From Echiichthys vipera (lineage: Eukaryota; Chordata; Actinopteri; Perciformes; Trachinidae): DNA of 64,000 nucleotides. Where the stretch lies: contig OY829658.1 of the NCBI GenBank assembly GCA_963691815.1, positions 16,540,326 to 16,604,325 on the forward strand, read 5' to 3'. A program made the translations under genes and the position numbers. Under the pieces are notes generated by a model. That model was not told the origin of the DNA. It saw nothing but the letters and a program-made list of their open reading frames with translations, and made no database searches. Shown here in pieces: positions 24,086 through 37,922 of the stretch. Each line of letters begins with the position of its first letter. Position 1 is the stretch's first letter.

Positions 24086-27041
24086 ACAGTGTTTAAACAC
24101 CATCACTTGCACCTATGCAAAAACACCTGTGAAAGGTGTAAACTACTTACACCTGCACAGTGCCGAGCGCTTGTCTGCAATACACATCATACAATCACAT
24201 ACAACACACTCACACAAACAAAAGGCACAACAGCACACATACCCTCGCAGAAAAGCCACCAGGCACATTCGAAAGGACTCCTCCAAAGCCTCACAGCTTT
24301 GCTTGAACTTGCATCCTATCTCTGCCTGAAACATTTGTTTAATAAGCACTCTGATCCATTTGGCAGACTCACTCCAAGGCGTGAGGGGACAGAGGAAGAT
24401 CACGGGATGGGTGACTGCTGTATATGTATGGCCTGATTTGGCGTGTTTTCATCAGCCAAGGAAAACACCACAGATTAGTCACTTTGAAATACAGATTTGT
24501 GAAGTCCCCAGCATGTTCCAGTGAAATATTCCTATATGTTATACCGTATGTTGTAAACCTCACTACTTTCCGAGAGATATAACCAAATATTTGCTAGATC
24601 CTTTTTTTTTTTTATGTCATGCCTGCAAGGACAAAAATTGATCTACCATTTAAATGGGGAGCAAGAATGTGCAAGCACAGAGGCCACAACTGATAGTTAA
24701 GTGTTGATGGCGGCATCTGCATGCATGCTCCCATAGAATTTATGTTACTGTGACTGCAGATTACACTGATTTGTAAGAAGTAATCTGAGTGTCAGACTCT
24801 CAAGTGAGGGCCATAGCGAAATAATGGGAACAGTGGGTGTAATCATTTTGCCTTTTTCCTCCAGCAGCAGTTTCAGGGGACCTCTTAAGTGCTCTTTGTG
24901 TCTGTGCAACATGTGTGAATATGTCATAATCCATTCCTTTTCACAAATGCAATTTAGCCTTTCAGTGTAACAACATTAAATGAGATGAATAAGCCATCAA
25001 TTGTGCCACAGACAATTTGCTGTGGAGGGGCAACACATGGCTCCAGTGGAAAATTCTACTTAAATGCAACTGGGTAAAAATGGTTTATATTGTCTTTATA
25101 CATCCACCATCCCCTGTTTGCGCTTGTATTTTTTTTAACAAAGGGCCTATGGTTAATGTTACGCCACAGTAAATAAAACGCTGAAAGCTACAAATTCTGA
25201 GAATATTTTCATATTGAGCTGATGCCTCAACAACACAATAGCTACATACGGTATGGGCGGAGGCTTATGGAGGCTGAAATGGATCACAGCTCTGCAAATA
25301 AAGCACTGCAGCACTACAGGAATCCTATTTATCTGTATGTGGTACTCAGACTTTGTTATCATAGCAACGCCTTCTTCTGCAAATTGGAGTTAACATGAAG
25401 AACCACGCCAAGAAGGGAAAAAAAACAATTCAGCTTTCGAAGCTATAAGTGCAGTGTGCTTTCTGGGTTTGGTGGATAATGCGTGACATAACCAGTACAT
25501 CAACAGGTCACGGCATCACAAAATAGTGCTTGTGGTGGATTATAAAGTATTTGTGCAGCTGCGTTTACTGAAAACTTAGGTTTCGTCTGGGATCAATGTT
25601 TACCTTATCATACGTCATACATTCTTTAAAATAATTAATATTAACACTGACACTCTCACATTTTAATGCAGATAAACTGTCTCAATGCAAAAAGACATCG
25701 GTGAAAGGCAAGCATGAAAATACTTACTGTCTGCTCTTTGTTTTCTCCAATGCTATGTTGCAGCAGCATTGCCAAGATTGCAATCAATCACAGCAACAAA
25801 GGGTCAAGCTAATTGGTACCCTATCTGCGTCGATTGATTAATGGCTAATTTCAGTGTGATGTGGACAGATTGTCCTCAACATGGTCAGCCAACTGATAAG
25901 CATCTGAAGCTATGCATTAAAGACCAACTGTATCGTAATGTTTAGACTCTGGGTTTCAAATGTTAATTTCAGTGGAAAAAGTTGCAAAGGCAGTTAGAGA
26001 TAGTATTATATTTCTACAAATCAGTGTCAGGCAAGCTGCACATTGGTTTGCACTGAAACAAATTGTAAGTTATTTGTATTTGTTTAAAGATAAATATATG
26101 TGGAGACTTAATACAGGACTGTGTAACATGGTGGTTAATGTATTCCCAAAATATAAAACATTTAACCAGCTTTGAAAGTGATCCTATACTATGGTTTAAT
26201 TTGATTCAAGGAGTAAAGCACTGGTCGTGTCAGAAGGCAACTGTATAGATCACATAAAATGCAAGACAATGAGGCATAATCCTCTGCCACCATGAAATGA
26301 ACAGCTTGTGATGAGCTTATAAATGAAGTTTATGAATTATTTTCTCAATTTCACTGGATGAAAGCAGCATTTTGCCATGCTAAGAATAATGTAATAAGTT
26401 TAGAGGGAAAACAATGTAATTCAGGTCATATTAATACTCAGTGTGTTTGCTATTAATTTTACGCAGGCAGGGTGACACTACAAAGATGGCAATGATAAAA
26501 AAAACAAATGCAAGTGTTAAACCTGCTAATTAGCCCTGCATGCTAATTAAAATATTCCTCCATATGCTGTCTTATTAATATGTGTTTGTGGTTTTACCTC
26601 CCATTATTATTTCTCACGAAAAGAGATGAATAAAAAAAAGTGTGAAAAAGTCCAAAATACAAATGAAAGTCAGTCATATCAAAGCTAATAAACCTGCCAC
26701 ACGAATAGGTTGCAGTGTCTTGTTATAAAACAAGAAAATGGCTGAAAGCAAAGTGGGAAGAAAAACAAAGCAGGGGTAAAAAAATAAAAAAAATTTAAAA
26801 GGGTGAGAGACGCTTAAAGGTGAGACGAGCGGGCGAGGAGGGACAGGGTGCGTGGGAGACAAGGGAGGGGGAGCTGGATGAGCTCACCCCTAGCTCGCGG
26901 GTGAGTCAGGGGGCAAGTATGCAAGGGATGCCCCCTGATTCACCCTGGTACTGGCTTGTGTCGAAGCCTGGGATCCGTCTGGCTCTCCCCCTTTTTACAC
27001 TATCTGTGGTTGAGGGAGGAGAAGTTGGGTCAGGGCTATAG

Positions 27042-27175
<134 letters not shown>

Positions 27176-27353
27176 CTTTCTTATAACTAGGGGTAGGGGT
27201 GAGGTGTGTATTGGGAGAAGAGGGAACATGATGGCACATGGTGTGTATGCGCAGAAGGGTTAAATGGGCATGGCAGGAGGTGACCTGGGAAACTGAAACA
27301 GACAAAAAAACTAACAATCTACTGCTTTAATAAGTCACAGATGGTATAAATGC

Positions 27354-27458
<105 letters not shown>

Positions 27459-29781
27459 CGCACCAAGTCTATTTGGACACCTAGTACATGCTTTGTAGGG
27501 ACCTCTTAATTCATAATTTCTCTCTGGTCCATGTGATGGGATGATGAGGACAAGGTGTGAGGAAGGCCATTCTTTACCTACAGCGTGTATGTGCATATAC
27601 TTGAGTTTTCTGAGTAAGGCATTGCATGTTAAGTCTGAAAACATTTGCTGGTGTTCTCTGGTAGACAGTGACAGTGTAAGACTCACAACAGCTTTGTTTA
27701 TTTTAAGAAGGAGAGTGAAAGGGAGACAATGAAAACATTTCGTGAGATGGTTTAGAGGAAAAATATTTCGAGAGCTCTACTTCAGCCCACTCAGCTGCAA
27801 TTAACACTTTCAATGCAATTTTATAGTGCTGATAATTAATATAGGTTATTCTAGCAAATTAAGTATTGTATTAAAGCTGATCAAGCTTGCAGTAATCTCA
27901 GATTCTTTTGCCAATATCTTCAAAAAAGTGTAAAACGCGTCTTTATGTGAAATAAATAAGAAACTAACAGGATATGTTCATTAACATTATCACTTTGTTA
28001 CTCAGTACATCCTTGCCTGGAATCTTTTTCACACACAGTTAATATTTTAAGGAGCACCAACAAAAAATTATAAAAAAAAAATAATAATATGGAACAAAAC
28101 TAGCTGAAGCTAGAAAAACAATACTGTGGTCATTGTCTTTTTCTACATTTTATAGTCACATTTTTTGTATTACTTTACCATCTGTTTGTGCAATATATTT
28201 TGTAGAGTTTTCACAGATGTCACTCCTTGTAAACTAAATCTGAATGGAAATCATTTGGATTTGTATTCTTCTGAAATAGGAGAAGGGCATGTTTTGTTGT
28301 TTTTTGTTCTGTTTGTTTTTGTCTTTGAAAATCCTACTGTTTGGATATTGATGCATTAAAGTCATTGTGCAATGAAAGAATACAACAGCAACACATGCCA
28401 AACAAAAACTTTAATTCAGGGAGCTGTCAAACCCACTTTTTCCTTTTGATGACAGTCATGTTTGCTCATTGTTTGTCATAAGAAATTGATTTTTATTTTT
28501 TTCTTGGTTTGACAACAACGATAAAGAAAAAGAGATATATTCACTGCTTTCCTCAGGGATGTTGCATTTCTCATGCCAGATGATTTCATACCATATTTTA
28601 AGTTCCAAGAGTTAACTTCTTAGTGAAATGCTCTCAGGTAAGCAGTGACGCAGTGATGCAATTTATTGTGAAAGGTCAGAGGGCAGTTAGTGAAGCTGTG
28701 AAGCGCTGCTGTTGACGATGTGATAGGGCAAATAAATTGCAGTCTTTATTCAGGCTACGAAGCCTCTGTGTTATTATTTTATTACCTACATAAGTACAGG
28801 CACAACTCAAGTCCTTAGCTCCTCCTTTGTGCTGTAAAGCGAGTCATCATTTTAACGGGACTTCTAACCCGCAGACAGACATGATTACATGGTGAAAGCG
28901 AGGCTTATAGAAATACAAATCCAACACCAGTGGTGTCATTTTTCTATAGCCATAACACTGTGCAATCCACATTTACTTCATAATGATAAGTAAAACCAGA
29001 AAAGTTATCCGTGGTGACTTTAAATAATGGAAACCATTAGCTGCTGCAAAATTATAGTTTCAAACTTAAAAAACAAGGCGGATGTAATTTGCAGCAGACC
29101 GTAACTTTACTCAGAGGCTTTCAGAAAAAAACCCCAAAACAATTATTATCAAATTTGGGGAAAACTAATTTGTAAAGATCATGTTGTTTGTCTTAATCAG
29201 AATGTCATATTCAGAAACATTCTTAGTCTTTTGAATTTTTGTTTATGTAAGCCAGCTGGGTTATTTTAGTATAAAGATAATTAAGATGAGTGAAGTGTTT
29301 GGGTGATAACCAAACTGAGAGGGACAGAGACAGAGTGTGGTTAGCATACAATAGTTTTAATGACCGCGCATACAGTATGTGAATATGATCAACAATTCTG
29401 TGGTGGTAGACATGTCGGTATGGAAGCAGAAAATGGACAGTGTGGAGGCAAACAGGACCAGCTCAACGGCCAGTCATAGGTGTCTGTGTATGTATGTGTG
29501 TGTGTAAATAATGAGAAGGCCACAGGTGTGCATTATCTAATCCCATCATTAAAAACAGGTCTGGTACAGATGGTGTCACATACAGTAACCATTGGTACAC
29601 GCATGCACACACGCACACACACGCACACACAGTGCCCTCTGATGTGTATCAAATTTAATGACATATACGCACTGTGGTGTGAGAGTCGTCCTTCAGAAAG
29701 GTATTGGTATTAGGCCTGTCTGTTTAAGTTTCACTTTAGCCCCAAGGGCTGTCAGCTTGCTGTTTCTCTCCCTCACTCACT

Positions 29782-29947
<166 letters not shown>

Positions 29948-30975
29948 AAAGGGAGGATATTTGGAAGTCAAATGCAAATACCACAGGAAGTTGTTTTTTT
30001 TCCTCCTTTGCAGAGTGGACACCTGTGTAAACTGCCGTGTCACTCAATTTGCCACTGTGTGTACAGACAACCACATGTCAGATGATGTTGATTCTGTGAT
30101 AACGTCTAGCGTTTTGTACATAATGGCTTCAACGCACATTTTGGTGATATAAGCAGCTTTGTAGGGTTCAACCATATTGAGGTTTTAAGTGTCCAGTCAT
30201 ATTTCAGAATTTATAATCTCTGAGGCTTGGCAATAAACTCTTAATGCTATGATAATAATGTTGCTCCACTAAAGCTGGTGTGATGTTTCCTTTTGCTGTT
30301 TATAGCATCACCTAAGCGCCTGGACAATCACAAATCAACATAACAAGGCCTCCCAGTGTGCTTAACACAGAACAATGATTTCACTGGCTGTTCTCGGCCC
30401 TACAAAGAAGACACCAGACTGGATCGGAGTATTTTAAAATCAATGTTTTACTTTTAAGTAAAAAATTTTATCAAGACTAAATATGTGACAGAAACCAAAA
30501 GCTAAATTTTTCCAGTGTGTCATTCATGCAAATTTGACCACTCAATTTACATACTCAACTGCCAGCGTCAACATTGCAACATGCCTACATTGAAAAAGCT
30601 GATGATTTTAAACATGTATGATGTGTACCATGTTCACCATCGTATCTTGTCGGGTAAGCATGCTAACATTTGCTAATTAGCACTAAACACACAGGACAGT
30701 TGATCTGATGACAGGGCTAGATATAATGTTTAAGGATCACCAAAGTTATTACAATTCATCCTGAGGGGCACATACATGTCTACCACATTATATTCCAATC
30801 CATCCAATAGTTATGGAGGCCTTCAGTCAAAAACAAAAAATCTTTATTGGGTCTTGTCGAGCAGGAAGTCTATGCACTCATCTGATATCACTAAATTCAG
30901 AGTGGCAAAATTTTTTTATTTCTGGTTTGGTCTGCTAGAAGAGAGTGTAATAGAAGTCAGAGCTAACGTAATATT

Positions 30976-31775
30976 TACCGTATTTTTCGGATTATAAGTC
31001 GCAGTTTTTTTCATAGCTCTGGAGGACTTGTGTGAAATTATTAACACATTACCGTAAAATATCAAATAATAGCCCGGGCTATTATTTATCTCAGTCACGT
31101 AAGAGACTAGGTGTATATCAGCAATCGTCACACACACACGTCAACCAGTCAAAATTCGGCGGGGGCGGGTCATGGCAGAAGTGCATTGTGAAATAAAGAT
31201 GCTACCTGTGGTGTATCTGATCGAGCACTCGGTGCTCGACTGTTCATGACTGTGTCACTCGGTGTGTGCGGTGATTGATTGTTCCTGTATGTGTGTTATG
31301 AAGTTGTTACAGCCTCGCCTCCGTGTGTGATATTTATCATAGAGACCCACAGTGCGCACTACAATAGTCACGCAATAACATAAAACCACAACACTACCTG
31401 CTAATGCTTGAGCTAAGCGGCGCATTGTCTACCTTTGGAGTTGGCAGAGTTGTTCAGAAGTGACACCGAGGAAGAAGAGTTCATTGGATTTAGTGATTAT
31501 GAGTGACAGATTGTTTGGTAAACGTATAGCGTGTTCTATATGTTATAGTTATTTGAATGACTCTTACCGTAATATGTTACGTTAACATACCAGGCACGTT
31601 CTCAGTTCGTTGTTTATGCGTCATATAACGTACACTTATTCAGCCTGTAGTTCTCTATTCTATTTTTATTTTAAATTGCCTATCAAGATGAAATGTCTAT
31701 TCTTGGTGTTGGATTTTATCAAATAAATTTCCCCCAAAAATGCGACTTATACTCGAGTGCGACTGGTCGCCAATT
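30976..31775 (+). mobile_element. pogo/Tigger-like DNA transposon remnant
   Basis: The left end TACCGTATTTTTCGGATTAT followed by AAGTCGCAG is the characteristic terminus of a widespread fish DNA element. At 31441-31506 a short open stretch LAELFRSDTEEEEFIGF runs to a stop, matching my memory of the acidic C-terminus of the encoded DDE transposase. The right end shows TGCGACTTATACTCGAGTGC but stops short of the mirror terminus. Most of the coding region is missing. The superfamily name is from memory. Confidence 0.55.
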
Positions 31776-34700
31776 TTAGTTGAACTACTGTTTTAAACAT
31801 ATACATATCTAACATTTTAACCATAACCTTCTAACTTTAACCAATCAAGGTAAAGACCTTACCTTAACCATCTTGCGAAACGTTCGCAAATATTGGGTTA
31901 CCATCTTTACACAACCCTTTTTATTTAAACAAATTGTGGCTGCACTTTAACAGTAATCTTAAAGGGGGTTAAAAAAAAAGTTATTTATTTATTTGTTTAT
32001 AATATTTTTACATTTTGACTGAATGTCAATGTAGCGCAAAAGACATTTATTTTCTGTCTTTGTTTATGCTTTACAAAGGGTGTAACCTGAGCCATGACAT
32101 ACAACAATGACAGAGATCATACCACATTATACAGGGTGAGTAGTATACATATTTTTTTTAATGCACACACCATAATGATTGCACAAAAAAAACAACGGGA
32201 AAAAAACGGGAAAAAAACCCAAGTCAAACCCTTATCCAGGCACGATTAATCCAGCATCTGGCTGCCATGAAAACATCTTTGAACACTGACCATTGCCCGT
32301 TGTCTCACTACCCTTTGACAAAGGATTCTCTGGCTCCAAACATCTAAAATGACAGAGGTGCAGAGATGAAAAAAATGAAACAAGAGAAAAGAATGGCACT
32401 CTTTCTTCCTCTAAAGCCCCTCTGACTGAATGATATCGGCCCTGACCCCCACTGACCTCTGGCTTAGGCGGACAACAAAGAGAGAGAGTGGACAGTGGTG
32501 TGCAAATAGAGAGGACAGTGTGTGCACTTGTGGGACACAGAAAGAGGAGAGGAAAAGGGGGACAGAAAGACGTGTGTGTAAGTGCCCGTTCGCCTTTTGC
32601 CCCGGGATATGAATCCTGTGGCTCCGATTCTTCTAAATCAAAGACAGAGCACGCCCATCATCTGTGAAAGACCCTCACAATATTCCCTTAAGGAAACCGG
32701 TGACAGTCCTCACTCAGGTAAAATCTAGAAAGTCTAATGATAAGAAGTTAGACCTTGATGCAATCACAAACCAAAATGGACCAAGATTCACACAAAGAAC
32801 CAAACACACGACCACCACAGCATCTGTTCCCATGGTCCCCGAAACACTAAGACTGCTTTCTGGCTCGTTAGCCCGGTGTCATACGATATCTGTTCGGGTT
32901 TGTTCCACCCACAAAGAGGGAACAAGTGAACAAGACAGAGAGATGAACAGAAAGATTGATAGCCAGCATCTTCTAGGACCTGTATCTTCTCGGTCTTGTA
33001 TTATCTGCCATGGTCTCTGTTGCCAAAACACTGAATACTGCTTCAGCCCATTAAAATGTCACCACTAATGATGTGTCTTACGCTGCTAATATCACTAATG
33101 TGTTGTTCCTATGGGGTTTGGTACCCTGCCCAGGTCAACTCTGTGCCTGTAAAGCGAGAAGAAGAACAATGGCAAATTGTTCATCATCTGCTGCTATGAA
33201 TAAGTTTAGAGAACAAAAAAAAAACATACTAAATTGAGGTTAAAATCAATTATTAGTGTAATTGCCAGTTTAGAATTTAGTTGTGTTATTAAAAGCTGCA
33301 CAAATCCATATTTGTATGTTAAAGAAATCCCTTGTAATGATTTTCACTCAACTCTACTTAAGTACATACATACACTGATCAAAATTAGTAAACAAATGAC
33401 TAATACTTGATTTATTCTGAAATACTGTTATTTTTTATTGTTCAGAATTTGATAGAATATCCAATGTGACTATACCACTGCTGTACTAGAATGCATTTTA
33501 ACAAAAACCTTTATTTTGTGAAGAAAAAAAACAGTGCGCAAAATTAGAGAACAGTAACCATTGTGTCAGAAGATTTAAATAATGTCTTCTTAGGGCTAAA
33601 GGAAACAAAAATGAACAGGAAGTGTAGAGGCCCTTGCTTTGAATGACTTCAGCACATCTGCACCCACAGGACATCACTAGTTTCTCACACTGCTCTGGTT
33701 TGATCTTGGTCCATTCTTCTTCGGTCTCTTCCACAGTTCGGCAACTGAAGTGGGTTTCTTAGCCATTTCTTTGTCCCCAAGGATTTTCCCGAGATTCTCT
33801 ATGAGGTTTAGATCGTAACCTTGCTTACAACTTATGTACATAACTTAAATTAGTCACAATTCCTTTTTCTTTTCATACGGGACACATACAGCTTCTCCTT
33901 GGTGAAAGTACCTTGTTTATTTGAACCACCCACTCCAAACCAACAGCACATACATTTAAATAGGCAAATAATATACAAATGTATATTCTATAAAGAATGA
34001 AATTGAAGTGTGTTTTAAATGAAAGAAAATGTAAGGCATTAAATCACAGATGTTTTTTTATAACTAGGTTGCGATTGGAGAACCTGATGGTTGAGAAACA
34101 ATCAAGTGAGCCACTAAGCTACTTGAATGCACTCATCAGAGAATGCCTACTCTCTGGAACAGTAACTCAGAGAGCTGAGATCTCCATACTTATTCCAGAA
34201 AAAAACACACAACAAACCAAAAGAACAACCTGTGTGTGTTAGTCCCTCAGGTAATCCTACGCTCACTAGTGCATGGCCAAGCAGACCATTGTGAGAAACA
34301 AAGCAACCCTCCTGTTTCTTGGAGGCCTCTCTTTTCTTACTGGGTATAACTTTGTCTTTGTCTACCTCAGACTAAAGGGAAATTATTGATTAAGGCTCCA
34401 CACAAGCAAATCAATAAAAGCTGGTGTCAAATATAATAACTTTTGCAAGTATGCATTGTCTAAAGACAGTTTTAAAGCCTCTAACACAAGACAATGCAAG
34501 CAAAGCGTTGCTCTTGTGTTTTGCTTTTTCAAAATATAGTTGTGTCTGTTGCCTGGAAAGGTACGCTGATCTAAACAGACAAGCCATGGCCGAGTTTAGT
34601 GTCTGCAACAGAAGCTTATTCACCGGAATTTAACTCAGAAATCTCTGATGCACACTGCAGCTTTTGTTGGCATGATGTACCGCAAAGGCAAAAAAAATGA

Positions 34701-36118
34701 TGCCCAAAACAATCGTCCTTAGAGAATCTAACAGAAGTACCCGATATTATTGGCTTAAGGTGCTAAAAGAGTCCTCAGTGCTCTCCTTTTCCCTTTAACG
34801 GTTGTGTAGAAGAGGTGCTCAGGTCAGACATTCTCAAGTGGCTCTGACTTGGATGGTTTACTCAGTGTGTAGAGTCTCCTGGGAACTGAAGGATCGGATG
34901 TCAGCTGCAGCTTCCTGATTTAGCCACTAACAGGAACTGGCTTTGTTCCAGCGTGTGTTGTCACACAGAGGACTGGGCAACAAGCCCAGGTACAGCAGAG
35001 CCCAGGTGTTCCTCTATGAAGAACACAATGAGCGTGTGCAAACATGGAGGGACAGACAGGGAAATGGAGAGGGACTGGTATCAGAGAGCACACCTGTTGA
35101 GCACCTGCCCTATCCGCTCATGACGCACTGATTATGAATGCAGCAGTTGTAAACATACACAAACACAAAGCCATAACTTGCACATGCTTATTTCCTTGTA
35201 CCATAGAGAAAGATCATTACAAGTGTCAGTCAGTAAGAGTAAGTCATACTTTTCTATCCAACCTCAAACTTCTTTGAGTTTGTCTTTTTCTCCCTGCCCT
35301 CCCCGCCTTTCCCCGCACTCCCACTGAGGTCTTCGGTCTCTGTGTCATTAGGCAGCGCATCAGGGATTAAGAAGGCGATAGGAGGATGTGATTCACAGCA
35401 GTATCCGCTAAGTCTGGCATTACCACACATCTCACAAAACACAGGGGAATTTCTAATCCACCGCACAGCGCAATCCTGCTAATGCATTCATATCAGACAC
35501 ACAGGCAACAGAGGTCGGCAGAGAATTAAACACCAAAGTATTACTGTCAAGTTCAGCGTTGACATGGTCATGTTTGTTTTGCACATTAGACTCAGCAGAT
35601 ACCTGTATTTTGGTAATGCGGTAGATAGGTAGGAAGATCATTTGTAGGACAAATACCTGCGTGTAAAACAATACACAACTCCGAAAAGCAGCTACATATT
35701 TGTGTGAAAACAATATTCTACATCATTTACATTCAAAATATTATAGTACATTATTGGATGAATAACAGCTTTCAAATATGCAACACATCACTCAGAGTCA
35801 AAGAGAAGTGTTATGTTTTATGCCATTACTCTCTGACTCTGGATGTAAGCACCACAGTTACAGTAAATTATATTGATCTACATATTTTATTAATGTCTTT
35901 ATTTAATAGATATTCTACTATTATTTGAGAAGGGGAAAACAAAAGGGGGAGATGGGGAGAGAGAAAGAGGGAGGAGAAATTATGTGTGGGACAAGCAGTA
36001 GTACTTTGTGACATGCACCATCAGTCTTGTCTTCTCACCATATCTCCCTAATGGGAGCACAGCAGTGTGTGTTTTAGGAGGAGGGAGTGATGAGAAGGAG
36101 TCTCTGAGTGACTAGCAG
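31776..36118. other. gene-poor DNA
   Basis: Only the Tc1 remnant (33.4-33.8 kb) is recognised. The longest frame (32664-33068, 134 codons) begins MKDPHNIPLRKPV and shows no domain or splice context that I recognise. Confidence 0.55.
33373..33835 (-). mobile_element. Tc1-like transposon remnant
   Basis: An inverted-repeat-type end (CACTGATCAAAATTAG) sits at 33373. On the minus strand the C-terminal transposase reads KLVMSCGCRCAEVIQSKG, a decayed form of the usual LVESMPRRCAEVI stretch, preceded by RPKKNGPRSNQ-like text in another frame and by an ENRENLGKIL-like piece. The catalytic core is absent, so it is inactive. The right end is missing. Confidence 0.7.
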
Positions 36119-36138
36119 AGAGAGAGAGTGTGAGTGTG

Positions 36139-36217
<79 letters not shown>

Positions 36218-36388
36218 TAGAGATAGGGTCTAAATGGTCCTGGTGGGACTGACCCTCCTCACTTCTTACCGGTCCGTCAGAGAGACTGAGCGCTCCATTG
36301 GAGCATAGCCAAAGCCAGGGTGCAGCATACTGAAAACACAAACACACACACACACTCACACTCACACTCACACTCACACTCACACTCA
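36119..36388. repeat. (GT)n tract and (CACACT)n tract, facing
   Basis: GAGTGT repeats lead into (GT)n to 36216; then after 120 bp of non-repetitive DNA, CACACA and CACTCA repeats run 36339-36388. The two are partly complementary. Confidence 0.93.
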
Positions 36389-36517
36389 GGTAAAAGGCTG
36401 CTGAACAGGCCCCTCTGTATGCTCACACACACAGAAATGGCCCCAAAACAGAAGTAAATGCCTTCTTAGAAACTAAAAAAGAAAAATACACTGAGGTCAG
36501 AGCGCATCTATGTTCAC

Positions 36518-36729
36518 ATGACGTCATGGCGCAGACAGGAAATTTGACAAAATGCATGTGTTTGTTTATGTCTAAGGCAAATACCATGAGAGCCAAACAC
36601 AGCATGCTCCAAAATGTGCAGTGACGAGTTCACCAGCAGTCATAATTATGATTCATGTCTCGGTAAACAGCCATACATGTATGAGAACGTTTCCTACTGG
36701 ATTAAGTGTGGGAAAGTGAAGCAACATTA

Positions 36730-36786
<57 letters not shown>

Positions 36787-37065
36787 GTTGCATATGCAGG
36801 TTTTGGGGCTAAGTATAATTACTCTTGGTGACATACCTCACATGAATAATGAGTGGGATTTGGGCGCGTGGCGTCTAGCTCATTTATCACAGGATGGTAG
36901 GTAAAGCTTCAGTGCGTCCAACTCCTGTGGAACACTGTTAAGGTCGTGCTAAATGCTCCTGCAATACTACTGCCCGATTTATTTCATACATTTGATTTGC
37001 AGTGAGCAGAAGTCAGTGAAACGGCATCAATTAGTAGTGATGTCACGTGACGAGTGCTGACGTCA
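36518..37065. promoter_or_regulatory. CRE and E-box palindromes
   Basis: Perfect CRE cores TGACGTCA at 36519-36526 (within ATGACGTCAT) and at 37058-37065, and the palindrome TCACGTGA at 37043-37050, seven bases from the second CRE. These are consensus sites for CREB/ATF and for bHLH-ZIP factors. The function is inferred only. Confidence 0.4.
36737..36785 (+). repeat. (GT)n microsatellite
   Basis: About 49 bp of pure GT. Confidence 0.95.
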
Positions 37066-37521
37066 CAACCGTGTCCTTTTGGGATTTATGTTGATTAACT
37101 GTGCTGTGTGCATCTGTAGAAACTCAGTGAGGGAATCCTGCGTCAACATCCTCACATTTGTTGACACAAAAGCAGCCTTGCTCTTGTTACGGAAAGGCCA
37201 TGACATGACTTGCAGGCCAATGAAGACATTACTATAGTCAATATAATTTAATAACCCATTACTGATAGAACACTGTTGTTTATAGCTTGGAATTAAAGCG
37301 ATCTAAAAGAAATAACAGCAAGCTTATACCCCATAAAAGTAAATCGACAAGGATTTTTTTTTTTTATACATTAACTTTTAAGAGTCAAAGTAACGACTAC
37401 ACCTGCATTTAACAGCAAAATATAAACCTTCACGGATAAAGAAGTATAAAACATTACTGGTTGTTAAGATAATGTCAAGGTTTTATCTAAAGTATACACT
37501 CCGTGATTGGCTGCAATTCTA

Positions 37522-37854
37522 TTTATTTGCAACACTTAAGGTATTAACTTTGCGACATAAATGGGTTTAGATGTTTAAGCATTTGAAAAAAAAAAACGAT
37601 ACTGCAGTCTGTTTACACTCATGACACCTTCTCTGTCTGCATTGACTACAAGAGTTCAGATTTAATGGTCCCTTATCTTAAAAAGTGAGATTTCCATGTC
37701 TTATTTCATTATAAAGCCAGTTGAGGTGCTACATAAATACTGTAAAAATATCAAAATCCTCAATTGACTGAGAAATTTACACTGAAACACAGAAACTGTC
37801 AAAGACTTCCATACAGTTTTGAGGTCACTACCATCCTATATTACTATATATACA

Positions 37855-37922
<68 letters not shown>

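Noticed and set aside
33498..33734. 78-codon frame as a gene
   Set aside because: Matches the C-terminal end of a decayed Tc1-like transposase.
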